Source: Saccharospirillum sp965652395 (GTDB taxonomy: Bacteria; Pseudomonadota; Gammaproteobacteria; Pseudomonadales; Natronospirillaceae). From it: a stretch of DNA of 64,000 bases. Shown piece after piece: positions 40,964 to 49,539 of the stretch. Both the position numbers and the translations under genes were made by a program. Numbering within the stretch: position 1 is the first letter of the stretch; every line of letters begins with the position of its first letter. The stretch is taken from positions 1 to 64,000 of the forward strand of contig CBFGUW010000025.1 in the NCBI GenBank assembly GCA_965652395.1, given 5' to 3'. The notes under the pieces are model-generated. The model saw only the letters and a list, made by a program, of their open reading frames with translations. It did not search any database and was not told the origin of the DNA.

Positions 40964-42921
40964 CGTTTGCCTCGAATCATGTTTCTGATCAGGAATCGGT
41001 TGGGGTTGAGGTGGTTTGCCAACTGTTGCGGCACAGGCAGGGGTTCGCCGTTCAGCCAGGCAGCCAGTGCTTTCGATGCCAAGGGTATGGAGCAGAGCCC
41101 TTTGGATCCGTGCGCGATGTTGACCCAGAGGCCGGACTGCCAGGGTGGCGGTGGCAGGCGCTGGGTCAGGCGTTTTTGCAGGGGTATCTGGTACTGGCTG
41201 ACAAAGGCTTCCGCGTTCAGCACCGGGCCGAGCATGGGTAAGTAATCGGGGGCGGCGCACCTGACCCCGGCTCTGGATTCAGTAATTCTGACTTCCTCGC
41301 TTACCACTTCGGGTAGGAGTTGGTGCAGGGCGGCGAGGTTGTCGGCGTCGTCCTCCGGGCGGCATTCGGCCTTGGTTTCCTTGAGGTGGAAGGTGGCTCC
41401 CAGGCAGTGTTGGCCTTGGTGTTCCGGTACCAGATAGCGGTCGGAACAGAGAACGGCTTTCAGTCCGGCCACCACGCCTTCGCTGGCAATTCGGGTGACC
41501 TGCCCGGTGATGGGGCGGGCGGGCAGGTAAGCGGTTTGAGGCAGATTGGTGCTTTCCCAGGCGGTCGTCAGTATCAGGGTGGTGCTGGAAAAAGATTTTG
41601 TGCCGTCCGGTGTCTCGGCATCGATTTGCCAGCCACTCGCTAAAGGAGTCAATTGGCTGACCCGGTGGCTCAGGCGTACCTCGATATTGGGGTGGTCCAA
41701 TCGATGGGCGACCAGCTCCGCCGGGCTGACCCAGCCGCCGCCCGGAAAATAAAGGGCTTCGGTGGAAACTGGAACTCCGGCTCTGGTTTCCGCCTGCTCA
41801 GCATTCAGGCATTGAACGAACTCTTCCGGGAAAGGGTTGCGGCTGAGGAAATGCTCGAACCGCTTGGCTTCCTTTGCACCCTGGTTTAACTGCAGTAACC
41901 CGCAAGCGTCGTGCGGTACAGCCTGTGGCAGTTGGGTCAGGCGGTGTTGCGCCAGGCTTAGGGCCTGAGTGTAAAAGGCGTTACTGGCGGATCGTTCGTG
42001 TGACAGCCGCGCATAGACAGCGCCCTGGGCATTGCCGGAGGCTCCGGCTGCAACGGCGTCGGCTTGCTCCAATACGGTTACCCGCCAGCCACGTTCGGCG
42101 AGTTCCCTGGCTGTGTGGGCACCGGCGAGTCCGGCACCGACTACTGTGGCGGTCTTGATGTCCGGAGGTCTGGGCCAGGCGTATTCGTTGCCGGGCCAGG
42201 TGCCGGGTTCGGGTGGCCCGCAGCGGCCGATAAACCTCGCTTGAACCATGGCACGTTTGCGGCCGTGCCCTTTTACTCGCTCGACCTGGAAACCGGCGCC
42301 GCTGAGGCTGTCCCGTACCAGGCGGGCCGCTGTGAAAGTGGCTGCGGTGGTGCCTTGGTGGCTCAGGCGGCTCATGGCTTGGAAGAGGCTGGGTTGCCAC
42401 AGCTCCGGGTTCTTGGCGGGAGCGAAGCCGTCGAGAAACCAGGCGTCGATACGGGCATTCAGGTCGGCCAGCGTATCGTTGGCGTCGCCGAACAACAGCA
42501 GTAGCTCGACCTGTGGCGTCAGCTCTACGCAATGGAACCCTTCTATTCGGGGTGGATAGGCCGCCAGCAATCTTTCCAGATAGGGTGCCAGTTCGGGCCA
42601 ATGTTCCAGGCTGGCGGCTATGTCGCCCGGCGCCAAAGGGTATTTTTCGGTACTGACGAAGACGAGACGGGCGTTGGTTGGAGCGAGCTGATCAAACAGC
42701 TGCCAGGCAGCCAGGAAATTCAGTCCGGTCCCGAAGCCGGTTTCGGCGATGCTGAAGACCTGATGTTCTTTGAGTTTTCCAAACCGGTCCGGGAGGCGGT
42801 TATGAGTCAGGAAGACGTAGCGGCTTTCGGCCAGGCCGTCTTCCCTGGAGAAGTAAACATCGTCGTAGCGGGCCGAGCGAGGTGTGCCTTCGGCCGTCAA
42901 TTCCAGCTGTGGCGTGTCCAT
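40960..42921 (-). CDS. mnmC: bifunctional tRNA wobble-uridine modification protein MnmC
   Basis: Completes mnm5s2U at the wobble position of several tRNAs. The 653-residue fusion has an N-terminal SAM methyltransferase domain (AETGFGTGLNFL at 59-70 and DAWFLDGFAPAKNPELW) and a C-terminal FAD oxidoreductase domain beginning VVGAGLAGAHTARELAERGW. ITESRAGVRCAAPDYLPMLGP near the end is also typical. Both halves look intact. Translation is coupled to greB downstream and to the small gene upstream (1-bp overlap). Confidence 0.95.
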   Translation of the reverse strand: MDTPQLELTAEGTPRSARYDDVYFSREDGLAESRYVFLTHNRLPDRFGKLKEHQVFSIAETGFGTGLNFLAAWQLFDQLAPTNARLVFVSTEKYPLAPGDIAASLEHWPELAPYLERLLAAYPPRIEGFHCVELTPQVELLLLFGDANDTLADLNARIDAWFLDGFAPAKNPELWQPSLFQAMSRLSHQGTTAATFTAARLVRDSLSGAGFQVERVKGHGRKRAMVQARFIGRCGPPEPGTWPGNEYAWPRPPDIKTATVVGAGLAGAHTARELAERGWRVTVLEQADAVAAGASGNAQGAVYARLSHERSASNAFYTQALSLAQHRLTQLPQAVPHDACGLLQLNQGAKEAKRFEHFLSRNPFPEEFVQCLNAEQAETRAGVPVSTEALYFPGGGWVSPAELVAHRLDHPNIEVRLSHRVSQLTPLASGWQIDAETPDGTKSFSSTTLILTTAWESTNLPQTAYLPARPITGQVTRIASEGVVAGLKAVLCSDRYLVPEHQGQHCLGATFHLKETKAECRPEDDADNLAALHQLLPEVVSEEVRITESRAGVRCAAPDYLPMLGPVLNAEAFVSQYQIPLQKRLTQRLPPPPWQSGLWVNIAHGSKGLCSIPLASKALAAWLNGEPLPVPQQLANHLNPNRFLIRNMIRGKR

Positions 42922-43271
42922 TAGTGTGTCGTGGGTAAATCCAGCAGTTGGTTAAGCCAGGTTTCGAACAACTGTTTGGGGAGGACCACATCGCCCAACG
43001 AGAACCGGTTCAGTTCTTCCAGGGTGTATTGGCTGGCCAGGTAAAGCTCCCATTGCACGATCACATCGTCGGCGATGTCCAGTGCCTGTGTCGGGGTGGC
43101 GGGCAGGTCGGTGTCGGCTTCGTGATCGAATTCCTCGGCGAAACGGGCGCACCATTCCACGATTTGGAAATGGCTGAAACGGGACATGGAACCCAGGAGC
43201 CCCTGACTTAACAAGTCAGCCAGGTTGGACAGGGTGAAGGGTTTGTCGATGGGGTCGTTGGACCAGGCCAT
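42921..43271 (-). CDS. conserved-looking hypothetical protein upstream of mnmC
   Basis: A 116-residue acidic, mainly helical protein (MAWSNDPIDKPFTLSNLADL...). An ATG six codons upstream is an alternative start. Its stop overlaps the mnmC start by one base. No motif or family is recognised, and its connection to tRNA modification is by position only. Confidence 0.6.
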   Translation of the reverse strand: MAWSNDPIDKPFTLSNLADLLSQGLLGSMSRFSHFQIVEWCARFAEEFDHEADTDLPATPTQALDIADDVIVQWELYLASQYTLEELNRFSLGDVVLPKQLFETWLNQLLDLPTTH

Positions 43272-43319
43272 GAAGTGTCTCTTTGCCAATGTCGGGGCAG
43301 TTTATCATGCCGGGAGGAT

Positions 43320-43348
43320 GCGATGGGAGCCGAAGGGGCTCCCATCGC
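43320..43348. terminator. strong hairpin between small gene and SH3 protein gene
   Basis: CGATGGGAGCC and GGCTCCCATCG form an 11-bp stem with a short GA-rich loop (CCTTC on the minus strand). It lies just past the end of the leftward SH3-protein gene, where a terminator is expected, but there is no T-run, so it may instead be an RNA-stabilising stem. Confidence 0.4.
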
Positions 43349-43396
43349 TGGGATTGACGAAGCTGTGTTGGAAGTGCGGTGACCGCCGGTGGCTGA

Positions 43397-44074
43397 TCAG
43401 CCCCAGCTGTCGCGGCGCTTGGAGCGCATTCTTGGTAACAGCAACCCAAGAATGGTACCAGCCAGGATCAGGCCGCCACCCGCCATTAACATTCGGCTGT
43501 CGCGACTTTCCTGCAGGTTACTGAGTTTGGACTGCACCAGGTCAAGGTCGTTTTTCAATCCGGCGTTTTCCTGTGCCAGTTCCTGGTTGTGCTGATCCAG
43601 CTGGATGGCGTTGTCGCTGATTTGTTTGATGTTCTGCAACTCGGTGCTCAAGCGCTGGTTTTCGGAACGCAGGGTTTCCAGTTCGCCGTTGACATCGCCT
43701 TTATCGGCCAGCAGATCTTTGTATTTGGTATCCAGTTCTTCCAGCTGGCGTTGCAGTTCATTGCGTTCGGCCTGGACATTGGCGATCAGAATCTCGGCTG
43801 TGGGTTCATCCTGGAGGTAGCGCTCGGGAATCCATCCCTCAATACCTTCTTCGGTGCGAACGTGCAGGTAGCCGTTTTCAGCGGTATCGCTCAGCGTTTC
43901 CATGCGCGTGCCGGAAGGGATGGTCTTCAGGATGCGAAACTGGTCACCGGCGCCGGTGCGGATGTTGACATAGAGTTCGTCGATCAACCAGCGGGTATCG
44001 CTCAAGGCTGTGCCGCTGATCATCAGGGCGGTGATTAAACCAAAAAACAGGTTAAAGGGGGTGGACCGTGTCAT
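43397..44074 (-). CDS. SH3-domain membrane protein (YgiM/TIGR04211 type)
   Basis: A 225-residue protein with a signal peptide (about 1-25), a bacterial SH3 domain (about 30-90, including YVNIRTGAGDQFRILKTIPSG and GWIPERYL), a long coiled coil (about 95-195) and a C-terminal helix (LMAGGGLILAGTILGLLLP) ending in a basic tail. This arrangement matches YgiM of E. coli. It is presumably anchored in the inner membrane with SH3 and coiled coil in the periplasm. Function unknown. Confidence 0.88.
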   Translation of the reverse strand: MTRSTPFNLFFGLITALMISGTALSDTRWLIDELYVNIRTGAGDQFRILKTIPSGTRMETLSDTAENGYLHVRTEEGIEGWIPERYLQDEPTAEILIANVQAERNELQRQLEELDTKYKDLLADKGDVNGELETLRSENQRLSTELQNIKQISDNAIQLDQHNQELAQENAGLKNDLDLVQSKLSNLQESRDSRMLMAGGGLILAGTILGLLLPRMRSKRRDSWG

Positions 44075-44178
44075 TTCTCAGAATTCCCGTGTTACTCAAG
44101 GTACCCGGCCAAGGTATGAATGGGTAATGGCCGGGCTTCGGATTCGAGGTCAGTAGTGTTTAAAGTCAATTCAGCGGC

Positions 44179-44317
44179 GAAAGAGTGTAAAGGCTTTGAC
44201 AGTTCAAGTCAGAGGCCGATGTCACCTTTTACACGCTCTTTATTACTCAAGTTGCGAAGTTCGCGATAGTTCGGTGGCATCCGCTACTAATTCCGGTGGA
44301 CGAACTCAAACTTGAGT
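44179..44317. repeat. two adjacent imperfect palindromes
   Basis: GAAAGAGTGTAAAGG (44179) pairs imperfectly with CCTTTTACACGCTCTTT (44225-44241), and ACTCAAGTTGCGAAGTTCG (44245-44263) pairs with CGAACTCAAACTTGAGT (44301-44317). They fill most of the 255-bp gap between the SH3-protein gene and the YciI gene. They may be tandem terminators or a decayed miniature element. Confidence 0.4.
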
Positions 44318-44329
44318 TTATTAGCTGAC

Positions 44330-44629
44330 TCAGGGCAACGTTTGCTTAAAAGGTTTAACCGTCACCGATTGATAAACCCCTGCTTCGACGTAAGGGTCGG
44401 TGTCGGCCCATTCTTGGGCGGCTTCAAGCGATTCGAATTCGGCGATGATGATGGAGCCGGTGAACCCTGCTTCGCCCGGATCTTCGGCATCGACCGCCGG
44501 GTTGGGACCAGCCAGGACCAGTCGCCCGTCGGCATTCAAAATATCCAGGCGGGCGAGATGATCGGGCCTGGCTTTTTTACGCAGTGGCAAACTGTCTTGA
44601 ACGTCTTCGGTGATAATGGCGTAAAGCAT
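44330..44629 (-). CDS. YciI-family protein
   Basis: A 99-residue ferredoxin-like fold protein from ATG 44629 (MLYAIITEDVQDSLPLRKKA). ARPDHLARLDILNADGRLVLAGP and the closing WADTDPYVEAGVYQSVTVKPFKQ are the YciI signature, with His in RPDHL and Asp in the DPY region as the presumed active-site pair. The natural reaction is not known. It is divergently arranged with the PHP-domain gene. Confidence 0.92.
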   Translation of the reverse strand: MLYAIITEDVQDSLPLRKKARPDHLARLDILNADGRLVLAGPNPAVDAEDPGEAGFTGSIIIAEFESLEAAQEWADTDPYVEAGVYQSVTVKPFKQTLP

Positions 44630-44737
44630 GATGAAATCCCCCAAATAAAGTTAAATCGCTACCGATAACTGCTGAAACAGAAGAAAGCTGGCATAATACG
44701 GGAAGCTCAAACCGAACGGCAACAGGCGTCTATTTTT

Positions 44738-45613
44738 TTGACTTCCAATATTCTTCACAGCTGGGAAATGCACTGCCACAGTCATTTTTCCGATGGCACT
44801 TTGTCGCCTCAGGCGTTGTACGATCAGGCCCTGGCATCCGAACTCTCCCATTTGGTGTTGACCGACCATGACACAGCCGCAGGCTATCGTTGGTTGGCGG
44901 ACGATGGGGTCTTGAACCCGGCACTGCGGCTATGGCCGGGCTCGGAACTTTCCTCGGTGTGGATGAAGCGATCCATCCATGTCGTGGGTATCGGTATGGA
45001 TGTATTCGGGGGTGCGTGGCAGGCGGTGGAGTCGCGCTACGCCGCTCTGCGTGAAGCACGCCTTGAACGCTTGTTGTTCGTATTGCGCAGAGAAGGGCTG
45101 AAAATCGATGAAGAGGCCGTCCGGCGACAGGCCGGTGACGGTACTCTGGGTCGTCCTCATATTGCGCGGCATCTGGTCGATACTGGTCAGGCAAAAGACA
45201 GCGCCCAGGCGTTCAAGCGTTGGTTGGGCAACGGCAAGGTGGGGGATGTAAAACAGAGTTGGCCGGAGATGGCCCGTGCTGTGGAGGATATTCGTCAGTG
45301 TGGTGGCGTTGCCGTGCTGGCGCATCCGCATCGCTACAAGCTGACCTGGCGGAAGATGGATCAACTGCTGACCGATTTCCAACTGGCGGGAGGTCAGGCA
45401 ATTGAAATCAGCTGCCCGGCCATGCCCCCGGAGTTGCGCAAGCGACTGGTGGATTACTGCGTCGAGCAGGATCTGTTCATTGGTGGCGGCAGCGATTTCC
45501 ACGTGCCGGACACCCCCTGGGCGAGACTGGGCCACTATCCGCAATGGCCCAGTGAGGGCCAGCGGCTGACCGACATTCTGGAAAGCGGAACGGTTCGGGT
45601 TTTCTCGCACTGA
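44738..45613 (+). CDS. PHP-domain phosphoesterase, RNase AM-like (YciV/TrpH family)
   Basis: A 291-residue PHP protein. Metal ligands are seen in MHCHSHFSDGTLSPQALYDQA, LVLTDHDTAAGYRWL, HVVGIGMDV, GRPHIARHLV, AVLAHPHRY and GGGSDFHVP. This is the pattern of E. coli YciV (RNase AM), a 5'-3' exonuclease maturing rRNA 5' ends. The track start is TTG 44738; ATG 44768 would remove ten residues and is also possible. It leads the group with yciO, scpA, scpB and rluB, but a 51-bp gap follows. Confidence 0.88.
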   Translation: MTSNILHSWEMHCHSHFSDGTLSPQALYDQALASELSHLVLTDHDTAAGYRWLADDGVLNPALRLWPGSELSSVWMKRSIHVVGIGMDVFGGAWQAVESRYAALREARLERLLFVLRREGLKIDEEAVRRQAGDGTLGRPHIARHLVDTGQAKDSAQAFKRWLGNGKVGDVKQSWPEMARAVEDIRQCGGVAVLAHPHRYKLTWRKMDQLLTDFQLAGGQAIEISCPAMPPELRKRLVDYCVEQDLFIGGGSDFHVPDTPWARLGHYPQWPSEGQRLTDILESGTVRVFSH

Positions 45614-45664
45614 CGGCAGTGCTAAAGTGACGCCCATTGCCCAATTCTTGGCGGGAGCCAACGT

Positions 45665-46288
45665 ATGAGCCAGTTTTTTGTTATCCACCCCGAAAACCCC
45701 CAGACACGCCTGATCAAACAGGCGGCGCAGATCGTCAGAGACGGTGGCGTGATCGCCTATCCGACGGACAGCGCCTATGCACTGGGTTGCCACATGGAAG
45801 ACAAACAGGCGGTCGACAAAATTCGCCGGATTCGCGGCGTGGACGATAGCCACCACCTTACACTGGTATGCCGGGACCTTTCCGAACTGTCGAACTTCGC
45901 CAAAGTCGACAACGTGGCGTTCAGGTTGATCAAGAACAACACCCCAGGCCCAATCACCTTTATCTTACCGGCGACGCGGGAAGTGCCGCGGCGGCTGATG
46001 CATCCGAAGCGCCGCACCATCGGTTTGCGGGTATTGGCCAATCGTATTGCCGCTGCCCTGCTGGAAGAGCTGGGCGAGCCGATGCTGAGCACCACTCTGA
46101 TCCTGCCGCACGAACCCGAACCTTTGAACGATGCCTATTACATTCGTGAAGTGCTGGAGCATGAGCTGGATCTGGTCATCGACGGTGGTTTCTGTGGCTT
46201 CGAGGAATCCAGTATTGTCAGCTTCCTGGACGATACTCCGGAAATCCTCCGGGAGGGCGCTGGCGATGTCAGCCCTTTCAGGACCTGA
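45665..46288 (+). CDS. yciO: YciO (Sua5/YrdC family) protein
   Basis: A 207-residue member of the threonylcarbamoyl-AMP synthase superfamily. GGVIAYPTDSAYALGCHMED, VDDSHHLTLVCRDLSELS, and PGPITFILPATREVPRRL are characteristic, and the KRRTIGLRVLAN segment completes the binding cleft. The genome's main TsaC may be elsewhere, so the exact role of this paralogue is uncertain. It lies upstream of the scp genes, 33 bp before scpA. Confidence 0.9.
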   Translation: MSQFFVIHPENPQTRLIKQAAQIVRDGGVIAYPTDSAYALGCHMEDKQAVDKIRRIRGVDDSHHLTLVCRDLSELSNFAKVDNVAFRLIKNNTPGPITFILPATREVPRRLMHPKRRTIGLRVLANRIAAALLEELGEPMLSTTLILPHEPEPLNDAYYIREVLEHELDLVIDGGFCGFEESSIVSFLDDTPEILREGAGDVSPFRT

Positions 46289-46321
46289 GACCGGCGCAGG
46301 CCAAAGAGTGGAGAAGTAGCC

Positions 46322-47317
46322 GTGGCTGAGATCCCTGATTCGCCTGCCGACCAGCCGGAAGAATCCGGTCAGGTAGAGCGCAACGATACGCCGGAAAGCC
46401 AGGGGCATGCACCTGTACCGACGCGTGCCGACGCCCAGCCGTTATTCGAGCCGACGGAAATTCCCGTCATTCACGGCATTCAAACGCCAAAGGAGAGGGC
46501 TCTGCAGCGGCTGCGCGACCAGGCCCAGGCAGAGCAGAAGGAAATGCCGTTCGCGGTGATCGAAGGCGAGGCCATGACTCAGATCCCCATGGATCTGTAT
46601 ATCCCGCCCGATGCCCTTGAAGTGTTTCTCGATGCCTTTGAAGGGCCGCTCGATCTGCTGCTCTATCTGATCAAGAAGCAGAACCTCGATATCCTCAATA
46701 TCAACGTCTTTCAAATTACCGAACAGTACATGGAATACGTTGAATTGATGCATGCCATGCAGCTTGAGCTGGCGGCGGAATATCTCGTTATGGCGGCTAT
46801 GCTGGCCGAGATAAAAAGCCGCATGCTGTTACCGCGTTCCAAAGATGAGAACGATGAGGAGGAAGAGGACCCGAGGGCAGAGCTGATTCGTCGCCTGCAG
46901 GAATATGAGCAGTTCAAGACTGCGGCCGAAAACCTCGATGAAATCCCCCGCATGGGTCGGGACATGTACACCACGGCTGAACACCAGCCGGATTACGAAC
47001 GCCCCCGGCTGCACCCCGATGTCGATATGCGGGAGGTCCTGCTTGCACTGAAAGATGTTCTGGCCAGGGCCGATATGTTCGAAGAACACGAAATCCAACG
47101 GGAAACGCTGTCGACCCGCCAACGCATGGCCGAAGTGCTGGAGCGATTGAACGGTACGGCCTTCGTGCCCTTTATCACCCTGTTCGACCCCCGCGAAGGG
47201 CGTTTGGGGGTGGTGGTGACCTTCCTGGCGGTGATGGAATTAACCAAGGAATCCCTGATTGATTTGATCCAGAACGAGGCGTTTGCGCCCATTCATGTAA
47301 AGGCTCGTGGTGAATGA
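46322..47317 (+). CDS. scpA: segregation and condensation protein A
   Basis: Kleisin subunit of the SMC-ScpAB chromosome-organising complex. The 331-residue protein has about 90 extra N-terminal residues, acidic and Pro-rich. The conserved N-terminal kleisin helix bundle is FEGPLDLLLYLIKKQNLDIL, then AAEYLVMAAMLAEIKSRMLLP. The C-terminal winged-helix region is VTFLAVMELTKESLIDLIQNEAF. It overlaps scpB by four bases. The presence of ScpAB implies an Smc-type condensin in this organism. Confidence 0.94.
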   Translation: MAEIPDSPADQPEESGQVERNDTPESQGHAPVPTRADAQPLFEPTEIPVIHGIQTPKERALQRLRDQAQAEQKEMPFAVIEGEAMTQIPMDLYIPPDALEVFLDAFEGPLDLLLYLIKKQNLDILNINVFQITEQYMEYVELMHAMQLELAAEYLVMAAMLAEIKSRMLLPRSKDENDEEEEDPRAELIRRLQEYEQFKTAAENLDEIPRMGRDMYTTAEHQPDYERPRLHPDVDMREVLLALKDVLARADMFEEHEIQRETLSTRQRMAEVLERLNGTAFVPFITLFDPREGRLGVVVTFLAVMELTKESLIDLIQNEAFAPIHVKARGE

Positions 47318-48642
47318 CGGAATCCGACGATCAAAATAATGAAGTGAGCGAAGCTCAAGAGAGTGATAAAGGCGTGCCGGAAGAGCAGGCGCAGGGTGAT
47401 GGTCCGGAACGGCTAGAAGAGCAGGGTTCCGATGGGCCCTCGGCGTTGACTGCGCCTGAAGCCATTCCCGAGTCTGACCCGGCTGCCCACGACGACCCTG
47501 ATGCCTTGGGCGCGGATGAAGACGAAGCCGAAGAGGAAATCACCGAAAAAGGCGACCCCTATGGCGGGCATTCACCGGAAGTGGTCAAGCGTATTCTCGA
47601 AGGCGCGTTGTTCGCAGCGGGCACGGCGTTGCCTATTGTCCAATTGGCGGCCCTGTTCGAGGAGCATGAGCGCCCGCACCGCAAAGTCCTGCGGGCTCTG
47701 GTAGCCGAGTTGATGGCGCAGTATCAAGGTTGCGGCTTTGAGCTGATTGAAGTGGCCAGCGGCTATCGTTTTCAGACCCGTGCCGATGTCGGTCAGTGGA
47801 TCAGCCGGTTGTGGGAGGAGCGGCCCGCGCGCTATTCCCGAGCGTTGCTTGAAACCCTGGCATTGATCGCCTATCGCCAACCCATCACGCGCGGCGAAAT
47901 CGAAGATGTACGCGGTGTGTCCGTGAGTTCCAGCATCATCAAAACCCTGCAGGAGCGGGAATGGGTCCGCGTTGTGGGGCATCGGGATGTTCCCGGTCGA
48001 CCGGCCATGTATGCGACAACCCGTCAGTTTTTGGACTACTTCGGTCTGCGCTCGCTCGATCAACTGCCCAGCCTGGGCGAAATTCGTGATCTGGACGACA
48101 TCAACCCCGAGCTGGGCCTGGAAGAGCAAGGCCCCGACAGTGCCGGTGCCGTGGACAAACAGGCGGAAATTTCTTTCAGCACCATGGTCGACAAGTTGCG
48201 TGAAGGTGAGCGGACCGGCAAAACCGGCAACGAATTCATTGACGAACAGCTGGACGATCAGCTTTCCGAAATGGACGCCGTCAACGACGCCATCGAGCAA
48301 GCCTTCGAAGCCCAACGAGCCGGACATAGCCAACCTGGGTTGGAGTTGTCGGATGAAGGGGAGGCCGGTGCGGAGGGTCGCGCACGGAGTGCACTCCTAC
48401 AGGAAGAGGGGGATGGCCCGGACCAGGAACCTGGTGGGAGCGCACTCCGTGCGCGACAGGACCCCGATGAATCTCCAGGCACTGGCGGATTCCCCGGCAC
48501 ACACGAACCTGCGAAAGACGAAGAGCCTCTGAGCGAAGAAGAGCAGTGGCGCATCATTCAGGAAAAATTGGCACAACAACAGGCCCTGCTGGACGCTCGT
48601 GAGAACGACCAGCCGGGCGGAGAAAACGAAGACAATGAGTAA
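47314..48642 (+). CDS. scpB: segregation and condensation protein B
   Basis: Dimeric winged-helix partner of ScpA. The core (about 90-260) has VVKRILEGALFAAGTALPIVQL and LLETLALIAYRQPITRGEIE, then VIGHRDVPGRPAMYATTRQFLDYFGL-type sequence. The 442-residue length is roughly twice that of compact ScpB proteins because of acidic N- and C-terminal extensions. Part of the C-terminal extension (about residues 354-382, EGRARSALLQEEGDGPDQEP and onward) is translated from an inserted REP pair. The 3' end overlaps rluB by 8 bp. Confidence 0.92.
   Translation: MTESDDQNNEVSEAQESDKGVPEEQAQGDGPERLEEQGSDGPSALTAPEAIPESDPAAHDDPDALGADEDEAEEEITEKGDPYGGHSPEVVKRILEGALFAAGTALPIVQLAALFEEHERPHRKVLRALVAELMAQYQGCGFELIEVASGYRFQTRADVGQWISRLWEERPARYSRALLETLALIAYRQPITRGEIEDVRGVSVSSSIIKTLQEREWVRVVGHRDVPGRPAMYATTRQFLDYFGLRSLDQLPSLGEIRDLDDINPELGLEEQGPDSAGAVDKQAEISFSTMVDKLREGERTGKTGNEFIDEQLDDQLSEMDAVNDAIEQAFEAQRAGHSQPGLELSDEGEAGAEGRARSALLQEEGDGPDQEPGGSALRARQDPDESPGTGGFPGTHEPAKDEEPLSEEEQWRIIQEKLAQQQALLDARENDQPGGENEDNE
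48377..48457. repeat. REP-like inverted pair lying inside the scpB coding sequence
   Basis: Unit 1 (48377-48400) and its inverted copy (48434-48457) match the pair at 28239-28311 (GTCGCGCACGGAGTGC and GTGGGAGCGCACTCCGTGCG types). The reading frame passes through both units and the 33-bp loop without a stop. It therefore adds about 27 codons to the acidic C-terminal tail of ScpB. Confidence 0.85.
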
Positions 48643-49489
48643 CGAACGCGTTCAAAAGGTTCTGGCCAAGGCCGGTAAAGGGTCCCGTCGTGATATGGAG
48701 CGGGCCATCGAAGAGGGCCGGGTCAAAGTGAATGGTGAACTCGCCAAATTGGGCGATCGGGTGGGCACCTCGGACCAGCTGGAGCTCGACGGCAAGCCCA
48801 TTAAAGTGGAAGTGAAACGGGTGCGACGGGTGCTGGTCTACAACAAGCCCGAAGGCGAGGTCTGCACGCGGCGCGACCCCGAAGGCCGCCCGACTGTCTT
48901 TGACCGGCTGCCTCATTTGGACGACGAACGCTGGATTGTCGTCGGCCGTTTGGATTTGAATACCTCCGGCCTGCTGCTCTTCACCAACGATGGCGAACTG
49001 GCCAACCGTTTGATGCACCCATCCCGTCAGATTGACCGGGAATACGCCGTGCGGGTGCTCGGCGAGGTGAAGCCCGAGCATGTCGAAAACATGCACGCCG
49101 GGGTTGAGCTTGAAGACGGACCGGCCCGCTTTACCGATATTCAGGAATTCGGTGGCAGTGGCATCAACACCTGGTTTCATGTCGTGATCATGGAAGGCCG
49201 TAATCGCGAGGTTCGTCGTCTGTGGGAGAGCCAGGGTTTAAAAGTGTCGCGTCTGAAGCGTGTTCGCTATGGCTCTGTGTTTTTGGACGCCGATGTGCGT
49301 GCAGGCACCTGGAAAGAACTGCCCAAGGCCGAGATAGACAAACTCGCCCGTTCCGTTGAGCTGGAACCAGCCCCCTGGAAATCGATTCTGGGCGGCAAGA
49401 ATGACCCTAATCGGCGTAAGGCCGAGAAGCAGCGTACCCGGCGCTCAGTGGGTGGGCGAAAAGGGGCTGTTGCTCGAAAGAGTCATTAG
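48635..49489 (+). CDS. rluB: 23S rRNA pseudouridine-2605 synthase
   Basis: Pseudouridylates 23S rRNA. The 284-residue protein starts at ATG 48635 (MSNERVQKVLAKAGKGSRRD), which overlaps scpB by 8 bp. An S4-like RNA-binding domain comes first, then the catalytic domain with GRLDLNTSGLLLFTNDGELA, containing the nucleophilic Asp, and EGRNREVRRLWESQG. The C-terminus is basic. The order scpA-scpB-rluB is common in gammaproteobacteria. Confidence 0.93.
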   Translation: MSNERVQKVLAKAGKGSRRDMERAIEEGRVKVNGELAKLGDRVGTSDQLELDGKPIKVEVKRVRRVLVYNKPEGEVCTRRDPEGRPTVFDRLPHLDDERWIVVGRLDLNTSGLLLFTNDGELANRLMHPSRQIDREYAVRVLGEVKPEHVENMHAGVELEDGPARFTDIQEFGGSGINTWFHVVIMEGRNREVRRLWESQGLKVSRLKRVRYGSVFLDADVRAGTWKELPKAEIDKLARSVELEPAPWKSILGGKNDPNRRKAEKQRTRRSVGGRKGAVARKSH

Positions 49490-49495
49490 GGCGCT

Positions 49496-49533
49496 AGGGG
49501 GGCGCTTAGGTTGGATCCGGCGCCCCTTCTGTT
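49496..49533. terminator. bidirectional terminator between rluB and the diguanylate cyclase gene
   Basis: GGGGCG (49499-49504) pairs with CGCCCC (49521-49526), extended by neighbouring G and C bases, and is followed rightward by TTCTGTTT. The two genes converge here with 50 bp between their stops, so a shared intrinsic terminator is expected. Confidence 0.6.
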
Positions 49534-49539
49534 TAATGC

